The notes under the pieces were generated by a model. It was not told where the DNA came from. It saw only the letters and a list, made by a program, of their open reading frames with translations, and ran no database searches. DNA of 11,946 nucleotides from JBBRLA01 sp038231615 (GTDB taxonomy: Bacteria; Myxococcota_A; Polyangia; Palsa-1104; JAEUJZ01), in the NCBI GenBank assembly GCA_038231615.1, contig JBBRLA010000220.1, positions 1 through 11,946 of the forward strand, written 5' to 3'. A program made the translations under genes and the position numbers. Positions within the stretch are counted from its first letter, which is position 1; each line of letters begins with the position of its first letter. Below, piece by piece: positions 6,175 to 11,946 of the stretch.

Positions 6175-6872
6175 GGACGCCGGGCGCGCACGACTCCGGC
6201 CGCGCGGCTTTGCGAGGGAAACAGGCCCCCCTCGGGGACATGGCAAATGCGCCGCAGCTCGGCAAGGTCGGTCTGGTAATGGTCCTCGAAAGGAAACGTC
6301 AGCAGGTTGCGGATGCGCCGAGACAGGCGGATGGCATCGCGGGCGCAGGAAAGGGTCCTCCCCTGATCGGGGTAGCGGAGGAGAATGTAGGGCGAGATCG
6401 CGATGCTGGACAGGCACAGCGGTTCGCCGAAATTCATGACGTTGAAGACCTGCAAGCCGAACTCCTCCGGCACGCTGACCCCGACATCGAGGAGCGTATG
6501 GTGCATGTCATGGCACTTGCCGAAGCGCCAGAGCAGCCAGTTGGCGTGAAACGCCGGGCGGACGGGGGGATACAGATTCAGGTAGTAATCCGGGTCCAGT
6601 CCGTGCCGATCGAGGTAGGTCGCGAAGTGCCTGCCAAAGGAAGCCGGGGGCAAGGCCCGCAGCGCGGGAAGGTCGATGGGCTCGCGAGTAAGCTTCGCCA
6701 GGTGCGCGGCTTCCTCTTTGTCGATGCGCGCGACCAGGCGCGCGTAGGCGGCGCGAACCGGGAACCAGTCGGCGACGGCCTCGACCAACTCCTGGACCAG
6801 CTCGAGATCGGCGAAGGGGTTCACGAGAAGCCGTCGGGCGTTGCGGACAAAGGGCCGGACTTTCAGGGGCAC
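6132..6872 (-). CDS. Coq4-like ubiquinone-biosynthesis protein
   Basis: This 246-residue Coq4-family protein carries the metal-binding signature HDxxHx11E: H121, D122, H125 and E137 in CHDMHHTLLDVGV...PEE. The segment SFGRHFATYLDRHGLDPDY (78-96) before it matches the Coq4 GTFGRxYxxFLxxNGxxPD region. Coq4 proteins act in ubiquinone synthesis as scaffold or in C1 decarboxylation/hydroxylation of the ring. In an operon with two methyltransferases and no other coq gene, this one may act on a different lipid-tailed aromatic. I chose the GTG start at 6872, which follows AAGGGGGG and overlaps the upstream stop by 10 bp; longer frames contain low-complexity residues unlike the family. The start could also be a little further in. 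Confidence 0.87.
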   Translation of the reverse strand: MPLKVRPFVRNARRLLVNPFADLELVQELVEAVADWFPVRAAYARLVARIDKEEAAHLAKLTREPIDLPALRALPPASFGRHFATYLDRHGLDPDYYLNLYPPVRPAFHANWLLWRFGKCHDMHHTLLDVGVSVPEEFGLQVFNVMNFGEPLCLSSIAISPYILLRYPDQGRTLSCARDAIRLSRRIRNLLTFPFEDHYQTDLAELRRICHVPEGGLFPSQSRAAGVVRARRPAPIPPGDLAHDAQ

Positions 6873-7912
6873 GGTCCCCCCTTGAACAGGCGCACGTACA
6901 GGTGGGCCGGCGGGGTGATGCCGGTCTCGATCCGGGTGCCCGGGGGCAGCGGCGCCAGCGCGCACAGGAGTTCGACCTCCTGCTGCACGTAGAGGCGGCG
7001 TGCGCTGACCACCGCGTCATGCTGGAAATCGCGATTGCGAATGTACATCGCGCCCAGCCAAGTGACAAACCAGGTGGACAGACGCCGCTCTCCATCCAGG
7101 ATGACCACGCCTGTCCTGGCCGCCCGGGCGCACGCGGCCAGCAGGCGGGCCGCCTTGCCTGGCGAGAAATGGTGCAGCGCGTGCAAGCACGTCAGGACGT
7201 CAGCCTGCTCGGGCTGATCGGGCTTCTCGCATGGGCCGGCCAGATCCAGCGCATCGAAGACCCGAAAACGGATCGGCAGGCCACGCGCCCTGGCGCGGGC
7301 CTCGCCCTGCGCTACATAGTCGCCGTCGATATCGCTGGCTTCCAGAAGCAGCGACCCAGCTGGACGTTGCTCGGAGACGTAACGGGCGAAGCCTCCGGCG
7401 CCGCTGGCCACATCCAGAAGGTGCGGGACCGGGGCCGCGCGCGCGAGATCAAGCAGCGGCTGCGCCAGAGACAGGAGGCGCGCATACGAGCCATTCAGGC
7501 GAGACGTGCGATCGAGCAGCCTGACCAGGCCCGCGCGCGCCTCCCGGGAAAAGCCGGGATCGTCGATGTGTTCCTGTCCATCGCGATAAAGAGAGGACTC
7601 GAGCGGGCGCCGCAAGGATCCCAGCCAGCCGGCCCCGGCGTGCTGCTCGGCCTGAGCGCGCATCTGTGCCATCGCCTCATCGACCAGCGCCTCGAAGGGC
7701 TGGATGGCCCCCGGGTCGCCCTTTTGCAGCGGTGACCACAGGGCGCGGGCGCGCGGCAGGTAACGGCTGCGGATCTGGGAGAGGGCCTGGGAGCGCGCAC
7801 CCCGAAGCCATGAACGCATGGGGTGGGGCCATTCCCGTGTGGTGGCCAAGCCGATGAGCCGCTCTACCACGCCATCGAGCGTGTCGGTCAAGGGACTTTC
7901 ACTGAGCATCAT
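6863..7912 (-). CDS. SAM-dependent methyltransferase with long N-terminal helical domain
   Basis: This 349-residue protein starts at ATG 7912 (or the adjacent ATG 7909), with GGGAG 9 nt upstream, and overlaps the patatin stop in ATGA. Residues 1-160 are helical and charged with no domain I recognise. The SAM-binding core begins with LLDVASGAGGFARYV (165-179); SDIDGDYV follows at the acidic position (D194) and LTCLHALHHFSPGKAARLL (240-258) at motif IV/post-IV. The HALHHF pattern is shared with methyltransferases of the UbiE/hydroxyindole type. The C-terminus (GITPPAHLYVRLFKG) ends just before the Coq4-like start. The substrate is unknown; operon context suggests an acylated or quinone-like acceptor. 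Confidence 0.85.
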   Translation of the reverse strand: MMLSESPLTDTLDGVVERLIGLATTREWPHPMRSWLRGARSQALSQIRSRYLPRARALWSPLQKGDPGAIQPFEALVDEAMAQMRAQAEQHAGAGWLGSLRRPLESSLYRDGQEHIDDPGFSREARAGLVRLLDRTSRLNGSYARLLSLAQPLLDLARAAPVPHLLDVASGAGGFARYVSEQRPAGSLLLEASDIDGDYVAQGEARARARGLPIRFRVFDALDLAGPCEKPDQPEQADVLTCLHALHHFSPGKAARLLAACARAARTGVVILDGERRLSTWFVTWLGAMYIRNRDFQHDAVVSARRLYVQQEVELLCALAPLPPGTRIETGITPPAHLYVRLFKGGPCP

Positions 7913-7941
7913 GTGCGAGGTCTCCCGGTCGGGTTGGTGCC
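7897..7941 (-). repeat. Duplicated gene-start sequence, copy at the first methyltransferase
   Basis: This is the partner of the 6130-6174 sequence. It contains the end of the patatin gene, the ribosome site and the first codons (MMLSE) of the methyltransferase. Weaker similarity may continue to about 7975, into the patatin C-terminus. Confidence 0.65.
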
Positions 7942-10287
7942 AAACGAGGTGCGCGTCCGGTTCGAGCTGCACGCGGCCCGATAGGCGCTCAAGAGGCGCG
8001 GCATTTCGGCGTCGACAAGGTGCCCGGCCTGCTCGACGATCTCCGGTGCCTTGGGAAAGTCGAAGAAGGAGAATTGGGGCATCCCCAGATCGAAGGTGTA
8101 GTCCGCGCTGCGGGAGCGATCGATCCCGTTTTGCCACATGAGCAGGAAGATCGATTGCAGCAGATCCTCGAAGCGCAGAAGCCCTCCCAGGCGGGTGCCC
8201 GCGGGCAAGGACAGGCGATCGCTCCTTCGCGGAATGATGTTGGCGGCGATGACGAAGTCCGCGCCCGCGTTCCACACCACGGAGGCGGGCACGTTGTTGA
8301 CGAAGCCGCCGTCCACCAGCGTGCTCTGCCCGCTGCGCAGGGGCGGGAACATCGGCGGCATCCCGGAGGAGGCGCGCACGCACTCGCCGACCGTGCCGCG
8401 CTCGTAGACCACCTCCTGCCCGGTGCGCAGGTCAGTGGCCACGGAGAAGAAGGGGATCTCGGTCATGCCGATCGGCATCGATCCGGTCAGCTCGTCCACG
8501 AAGTGCGTCAGGCTTTTGGGTGCCACGCACGCCGCCATGACCTTGGCCATCATGGCCCAGCGCCTCTTCACCAGCTCCCGGATCCCATCTAGACCGGCGG
8601 CGGCATATACCCCAGCCACCAGCGATCCGAAGGAGCTGCCGGCGATGTAGTCGATGGGGATCCCGTGTTCGTGCAAGCGTTCGAGCAGCGCGATATGCGC
8701 ATACCCCCAGGTGCCGCCCCCCCCCAGCGCCAGACCCACGCTGCGCCCGAAAAGGACGCGCTGAAGGCGGCGGCAGCCGCGCCCGATCGCCGTATCCGGG
8801 CTGCACAGGGCCTGCATGTCAGCGTGCCGGAAGAAGGTTGCTAGGGTGTCTGGGTCGTCGGCGATGCGCACGCAGTGATGCAGCGCCGAAAGGCCCGTCT
8901 CCTCGGCGTGCCGCTCCGGGTCCACCGCACCGCTCGCATCCTTGCGCGGGACCATGCGGAAGATCGAAATGCGAAGCTGCCCCATCTCGTCCGGGAAGCG
9001 ATCGAGTTCATTCGAATCCTGCGACAAGGTCAGAAGCGCCTGGGCGCCGCGACGTGCCGCGTGGGGCAGCTCTGTGCCGGGCGCGCTGATGACGATCAGA
9101 TGGTGGGTGTGGGGGCGCAGCGCCTCGATCAGGGCACCGGCCTGCGAGAGATCGCGCGGCCACACGACGCGCACCCCGAATCGCTCTCCGTAGAGAAACT
9201 CCATCACCGGGGTGCCTTCAATGGCGTGCTCGCGCACCTCCATCCGCAGGCGTTGCGCGCTTTGCCGCCCCGCGAGGTCCACCAAGATCGGCGCCGGCTG
9301 CCCCGGCTCGCGCAGGGCCTGCGCCAGACCATGGCCGATGGCCATGCCGAACCCGTCCGTTGTCGAGTGGCAGAGCACGCTGACGAAGGCCCTGGGCTCG
9401 GCGGATGGCAGGGCCACGCGCAGGTGCAGATCGCCGCCCAACTGCCGCAAGAGCCGCGAGTCGGCGCGCAGGAGCGCCCGGAACGAGCGCCCCGGGATGT
9501 TCAGCAGTTCGGCGTCATCCCCGAAAACCAGGTCGAGCGGGGCGGGCTCTCGCCACAGGACCGCGCGGTGCCCCAGGACCGAGCCCGGCCCCTCGACCGC
9601 GATGGGCGGGGCGCCGCGCGCAGCGTCTCCCGGTTGATAGAGCAGCACCGTGCCGCGCACCACCACATGGACCGCATCACCCATAGACAGCTCAGTGCCG
9701 GCCGCCTGCCGGTGAAGATGCGTTGATTGCAGCAGCAACTGTAACGCCGGCCGTCCGAGGGCGCGCAACATCTTGCTGGTGGACAGGAGTTGGAGGAGAT
9801 CTCCGGCGCGATCGCGCACTTCGACCACTTGCTGCAGGTAAAGGGCGATGGCGGGCACGCGCGAAAGCAGGGCCCCGCACGCCTGCGGCGAGATGTGGAG
9901 CGAGCGAACCGGAGACAGGGTCATGATGGTGACCGAGACCTTGTCCTGCAGGAGCATCGACTGCTTCCCAAAAACCGCGCCGGGGCCGTAGCGGAAGAGC
10001 ACCTGGGTCTCGTCCTCCGGTGCCAGCAACGCCACCCGACCGCTCAGCAGGATGTCCACCCCGCGCGGCGGCTCGCCCCGGCGCATCAGCGGGTGGCGGA
10101 GTGGATACTCCTCAAGGTGTGCCGCCAAAAGGACGGCGTCCTGATCCTCCTCAGCGAGGGCGCCGAGGAGGCCGGTCTCGAAGATCCAGCCGAACCCGGC
10201 TTTTAGCAGCGCGGCCCGTGAGGAGTCGCCTGGAGGGGTCTTGGACATGAGCAGATTGGCCTTTTCGCTGGAAAACAAGGAGTGCAT
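7909..10287 (-). CDS. Patatin-like phospholipase with two degenerate cyclic-nucleotide-binding-like domains (NTE-like)
   Basis: This 792-residue serine lipase has neuropathy-target-esterase-like layout. Residues about 38-155 and 170-290 are two cNMP-binding-like beta-roll domains (GPGAVFGKQSMLL and GPGSVLGHRAVLW). Residues about 298-445 resemble a MinD/ParA-like fold with a broken P-loop (HSTTDGFGMAIGHGLAQAL, no Lys). The patatin domain spans about 515-775: oxyanion loop GGGGTWG (522-528), nucleophile elbow GSSFG with S552, and catalytic D659 in VDGGF, completing the Ser-Asp dyad. Such enzymes deacylate phospholipids or lysophospholipids at the membrane. The cNMP cassettes lack the Glu and Arg that hold cyclic nucleotides (K108 and H240 replace Glu), so regulation by another ligand or none is likely. 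It is first in the minus operon. An alternative start is ATG 10248. Confidence 0.94.
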   Translation of the reverse strand: MHSLFSSEKANLLMSKTPPGDSSRAALLKAGFGWIFETGLLGALAEEDQDAVLLAAHLEEYPLRHPLMRRGEPPRGVDILLSGRVALLAPEDETQVLFRYGPGAVFGKQSMLLQDKVSVTIMTLSPVRSLHISPQACGALLSRVPAIALYLQQVVEVRDRAGDLLQLLSTSKMLRALGRPALQLLLQSTHLHRQAAGTELSMGDAVHVVVRGTVLLYQPGDAARGAPPIAVEGPGSVLGHRAVLWREPAPLDLVFGDDAELLNIPGRSFRALLRADSRLLRQLGGDLHLRVALPSAEPRAFVSVLCHSTTDGFGMAIGHGLAQALREPGQPAPILVDLAGRQSAQRLRMEVREHAIEGTPVMEFLYGERFGVRVVWPRDLSQAGALIEALRPHTHHLIVISAPGTELPHAARRGAQALLTLSQDSNELDRFPDEMGQLRISIFRMVPRKDASGAVDPERHAEETGLSALHHCVRIADDPDTLATFFRHADMQALCSPDTAIGRGCRRLQRVLFGRSVGLALGGGGTWGYAHIALLERLHEHGIPIDYIAGSSFGSLVAGVYAAAGLDGIRELVKRRWAMMAKVMAACVAPKSLTHFVDELTGSMPIGMTEIPFFSVATDLRTGQEVVYERGTVGECVRASSGMPPMFPPLRSGQSTLVDGGFVNNVPASVVWNAGADFVIAANIIPRRSDRLSLPAGTRLGGLLRFEDLLQSIFLLMWQNGIDRSRSADYTFDLGMPQFSFFDFPKAPEIVEQAGHLVDAEMPRLLSAYRAACSSNRTRTSFGTNPTGRPRT

Positions 10288-10369
10288 CCAGTCCGCCGCT
10301 GCGAACCGGGATAGCGTGCGTCGAGTTGGTTCGCCGGCATGAGGACGCGGGCAGGGACGCGGGACTTGG

Positions 10370-10397
10370 AATCTATCAAATCGATCGAGCGCGTCAA
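10370..10397 (-). promoter_or_regulatory. Sigma-70-like promoter of the patatin-methyltransferase-Coq4 operon
   Basis: On the minus strand TTGACG (10397-10392) and TAGATT (10375-10370) are separated by 16 bp. Predicted transcription starts near 10363, giving a leader of about 75 nt before the ATG at 10287. No competing promoter is seen within the overlapping genes downstream, so it could drive all four. Confidence 0.55.
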
Positions 10398-10508
10398 GGG
10401 TCGATGGCGAACTTTTCGATCCGCGAAGGTCCCAGGTGCGAGAGGAGAGCGGTGGGAGGACGGCCGATCGGTCCAGACGTCAGCCTTGGATGTGCTTTTG
10501 AGGGTTGG
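10398..10508. other. Short non-coding stretch upstream of the operon promoter
   Basis: This lies between the operon promoter and the nearest pseudogene. I see no gene, no clear terminator hairpin and no recognisable binding site. Together with the decayed genes to its right it makes up about 1.5 kb without an intact coding sequence. Confidence 0.4.
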
Positions 10509-10893
10509 TCAGGGGACCAGGCACTCCTTCTGGGACGGCGACTGCGAGCCGCAGTAGAGGGTGCCGGTCTGGTCGTGAGGATAGCCATCCACGTCGAGGC
10601 GCAGCCAGAGGCTCAGGCCGTGGAAGAGCAGCCCTCCCGCGGCCACCAGTCCACTCCGAAGCGCAGGAAGCCGCCGGCCACCAGACTCAGGTTGTCATTG
10701 CTCAGGCCCAGGGTGCAACAGTGCCACAGGCGCCCGGCGGAAGCCCCCAGCTCGATGCGCACCAGTCGGTGATGCCGATCCGCCCAGTGGCCTCCAGGAA
10801 GCTCAGGTCCGTCGGCTGAGTGGCCGCGGTGCCATGGCTGATGTCAAGCTGGACGTCGCCGCCGATTGCATACACGTCCACGGTCCTCTCCAA
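10509..10893 (-). pseudogene. Frameshifted remnant of a beta-rich protein, unrecognised
   Basis: Three minus-strand frame segments join into one plausible protein. The first reads TVDVYAIGGDVQLDISHG to RIGIT; a shift into the next frame gives VRIELGASAGRLWHCCTLGL to FGVDWW; another shift gives GLLFHGLSLWLRLDVDGYP to a TGA at 10511-10509. The composition is alternating hydrophobic and polar, as in beta structure. No start is visible: the left end of the first segment meets AT-rich DNA near 10893. The family is not recognised. The multiple shifts mean either decay or sequence errors; decay is more likely because neighbours are also broken. Confidence 0.45.
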
Positions 10894-10910
10894 TATTGAG
10901 GAATATTAAC

Positions 10911-10966
10911 GGGTAGGTCTTTGTAAGTCAATGAAGGTCTACTTCGGCATTGTGCCGGGTAGGTCC
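10911..10966. repeat. Direct repeat GGGTAGGTC (10911-10919 and 10958-10966)
   Basis: Two exact 9-bp copies are separated by 38 bp, at the point where the transposase remnant stops. Just outside lies AATATTGAGGAATATT (10892-10907), two AATATT palindromes in an otherwise GC-rich sequence. This may mark an old element end, but there is no intact element to confirm it. Confidence 0.35.
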
Positions 10967-10970
10967 TGCT

Positions 10971-11207
10971 GGGTGCCAGCAGCCCGTGGTAATGCATCAA
11001 ATGGACCCGCGGCGGGGCAACCAGCGCCGCCAGCCGTGCCAGGAAATCCAGCGGCTCGAAGACCAGCGCCTGGGTCCCGTCATGATAGGCCCGCTTCAGC
11101 CGGCATTGGACCCGCCCGTCAGGCAGCAGGGAGAGCCGTTCCTGACACAGGCGGTCGGGGGCGAGGCCTTGCCGGTGTAGCAGCCGCAGCACGCGCTGCT
11201 CTTTGCC
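10971..11207 (-). pseudogene. C-terminal fragment of an IS91/ISCR-type transposase
   Basis: About 79 residues match the conserved C-terminal part of the Y2-type (IS91 family) transposases, which move single-stranded DNA by a rolling-circle-like mechanism. The visible marks are ERLSLLPDGRVQCRLKRAY, DGTQALVFEPLDFLARLAAL, and APPRVHLMHYHGLLAP. Family members have LxRLxALVPPPRxxLxRYHGVxAP here. The N-terminal zinc-binding and catalytic regions are absent, and the sequence departs from the family after HGLLAP, so both ends are lost. It lies between two other decayed genes on the same strand and is evidence of past transposition in this zone. Confidence 0.75.
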
Positions 11208-11239
11208 TGGCAGGCGGCAGGACTGCAAGATCGGGTCCC

Positions 11240-11720
11240 GCACAAGAGACCGCCTTTGTTGTCGGCTGTGCAGAGATTGCTTCGCCAGGTGTTTGCCATC
11301 CCCCCGGTCCCGGCGCCGGTAGAATCGTCGCGGGCGTCGAACTCAGGGTCGCCGGACATGCGGTTGTTGTCGAGGTTGTTGGTTGCCGGTGATCGCGGGC
11401 CCCGTCGCGTCGACCGTGATGATCCCGTAGTCCGACGAGGAGACCACATTGTTGGTGACCCACAGGCGGCCGGGACGGAAGAAGAGCAGCGCACTCGACA
11501 GTGTCATGGGGGAGTAGACCTGCCCGCTCACCTAGTTGCCTTCGACGAGGGCGTCGGCTCTATCACCGACCCTGGGGCCATGCCACATCTGCATTCCAGA
11601 CGGGCCCCCGGGGTCAGGGATATTCAGGTGCAGAAGCGCCACGTCCCCCTGCCCTCCCAGCGACCCCCCCTGTTCAGAATCACCACACCCCCGTTCAGAA
11701 TCACCACAGTTTTCACAAAA
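11240..11720 (-). pseudogene. Right-handed beta-helix protein, broken by stop and frameshifts
   Basis: The minus strand encodes short beta-helix-like coils: LWVTNNVVSSSDYGIITVD, then DATGPAITG, then after a frameshift NNLDNNRMSGDPEFDARDDS and a terminal GMANTWRSNLCTADNKGGLLC. The ending resembles the GTANTW...C...GLC tail common in secreted NosD/pectate-lyase-type parallel beta-helix proteins. Three lesions are visible: an amber TAG at 11534-11532 inside VEGN-stop-VSGQVYS where Tyr would fit; a probable 4-bp duplication near 11378 that shifts the frame; and a frame change at the run of seven C at 11664-11670. The N-terminal part cannot be traced with confidence. The protein would be exported and is now non-functional, unless the lesions are assembly errors. 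Confidence 0.55.
11667..11708. repeat. Tandem 21-bp repeat, two units
   Basis: Units 11667-11687 and 11688-11708 differ by one base and share GTTCAGAATCACCACA. The 21-bp period keeps the frame. In one minus-strand frame it encodes VVILNGG then VVILNRG, one short strand-turn per unit, which suits growth of a beta-helix coil. Confidence 0.75.
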
Positions 11721-11946
11721 GCCTCCACGGCCGGCGCGGACTTCGGGGTGGCATCGTTCTTGTAGTGGTCCTGTGTCGAGGTTCGACAGGATGACCATGA
11801 CCAGCACAAACCAGCTCCCCTTCTCACCCTCAACTGCCACGAAGCCTGGGTCCATCAACTGGGCTATGACCTGCGTGGCCAGCAGCACCATATCGCACGT
11901 GGCGGGCCTCATGGTGGACAACCATCTGGACGCCATACCGGTGGTG
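11709..11946. other. Right-edge stretch without an assignable gene
   Basis: Several frames are open on the minus strand, but none shows a recognisable domain. It may hold the decayed 5' part of the beta-helix gene, which could continue beyond the window. Confidence 0.35.

Noticed and set aside
5255..6439. 394-codon plus-strand frame across the methyltransferase and Coq4-like genes
   Set aside because: It is the complement of two recognisable proteins and shows no motif of its own.
6873..6965. N-terminal extension of the Coq4-like protein to 6965
   Set aside because: The 31 extra residues are unlike the family and overlap the upstream methyltransferase; GTG 6872 has a better ribosome site.
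7913..8383. N-terminal extension of the first methyltransferase to 8383
   Set aside because: It lies inside the patatin coding sequence in another frame; the ATG at 7912 has a ribosome site and stop/start overlap.
8875..9726. 283-codon plus-strand frame opposite the patatin gene
   Set aside because: It is antisense to a continuous cNMP-like/patatin protein and has shadow-like composition.
11667..11708. CRISPR array
   Set aside because: It has only two 21-bp units with no unique spacers between them and no cas genes nearby.

Overview
This is a high-GC bacterial window, probably from a Gram-negative proteobacterium with a large, mobile-element-scarred genome. The base composition, a Coq4-type quinone-pathway protein and a large multi-domain patatin lipase point that way. 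The lineage is an inference: there is no rRNA, tRNA or housekeeping marker to fix it.

Region 1 (1-2240) is a disturbed accessory locus. The 3' part of an unrecognised gene enters from the left edge and stops at 337. It is followed by an AAA/ABC-type (OLD-like) ATPase gene (508-1821) with its own near-leaderless promoter and an inverted repeat over the start codon, then by a tightly coupled small partner gene (1823-2077). The partner is cut off by a second copy of the 3' end of the left-edge gene, so a 60-75 bp direct repeat brackets the module. It resembles two-gene ATPase/effector defence modules, but the effector is truncated.

Region 2 (2248-5286, + strand) is a compact four-gene operon with every junction overlapping: a KAS III (FabH-like) condensing enzyme, a lysophospholipid-acyltransferase-like protein, a FabI/FabL-like SDR and a carboxymuconolactone-decarboxylase-fold protein. 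The KAS III lacks the canonical catalytic Asn, and the SDR lacks the catalytic Tyr at either expected position.

Region 3 (5249-10287, - strand) is a second overlapping operon that converges on the first, with the two 3' ends overlapping by 38 bp. From its promoter near 10370-10397 it encodes a 792-residue patatin phospholipase with two degenerate cyclic-nucleotide-binding-like domains, a SAM methyltransferase, a Coq4-like protein and a second SAM methyltransferase with an N-terminal zinc ribbon. Both methyltransferase genes begin with a related 45-bp start-region sequence, which suggests a duplicated gene junction.

Taken together, regions 2 and 3 look like an uncharacterised pathway that builds, transfers, methylates and releases an acyl chain or acylated quinone/aromatic compound. 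The product cannot be named from sequence.

Region 4 (10398-11946) is a decay zone holding minus-strand remnants only: a frameshifted beta-rich protein, a C-terminal piece of an IS91/ISCR-type transposase, and a right-handed beta-helix protein broken by an amber stop and frameshifts. A perfect 9-bp direct repeat and a 21-bp tandem repeat also lie here.
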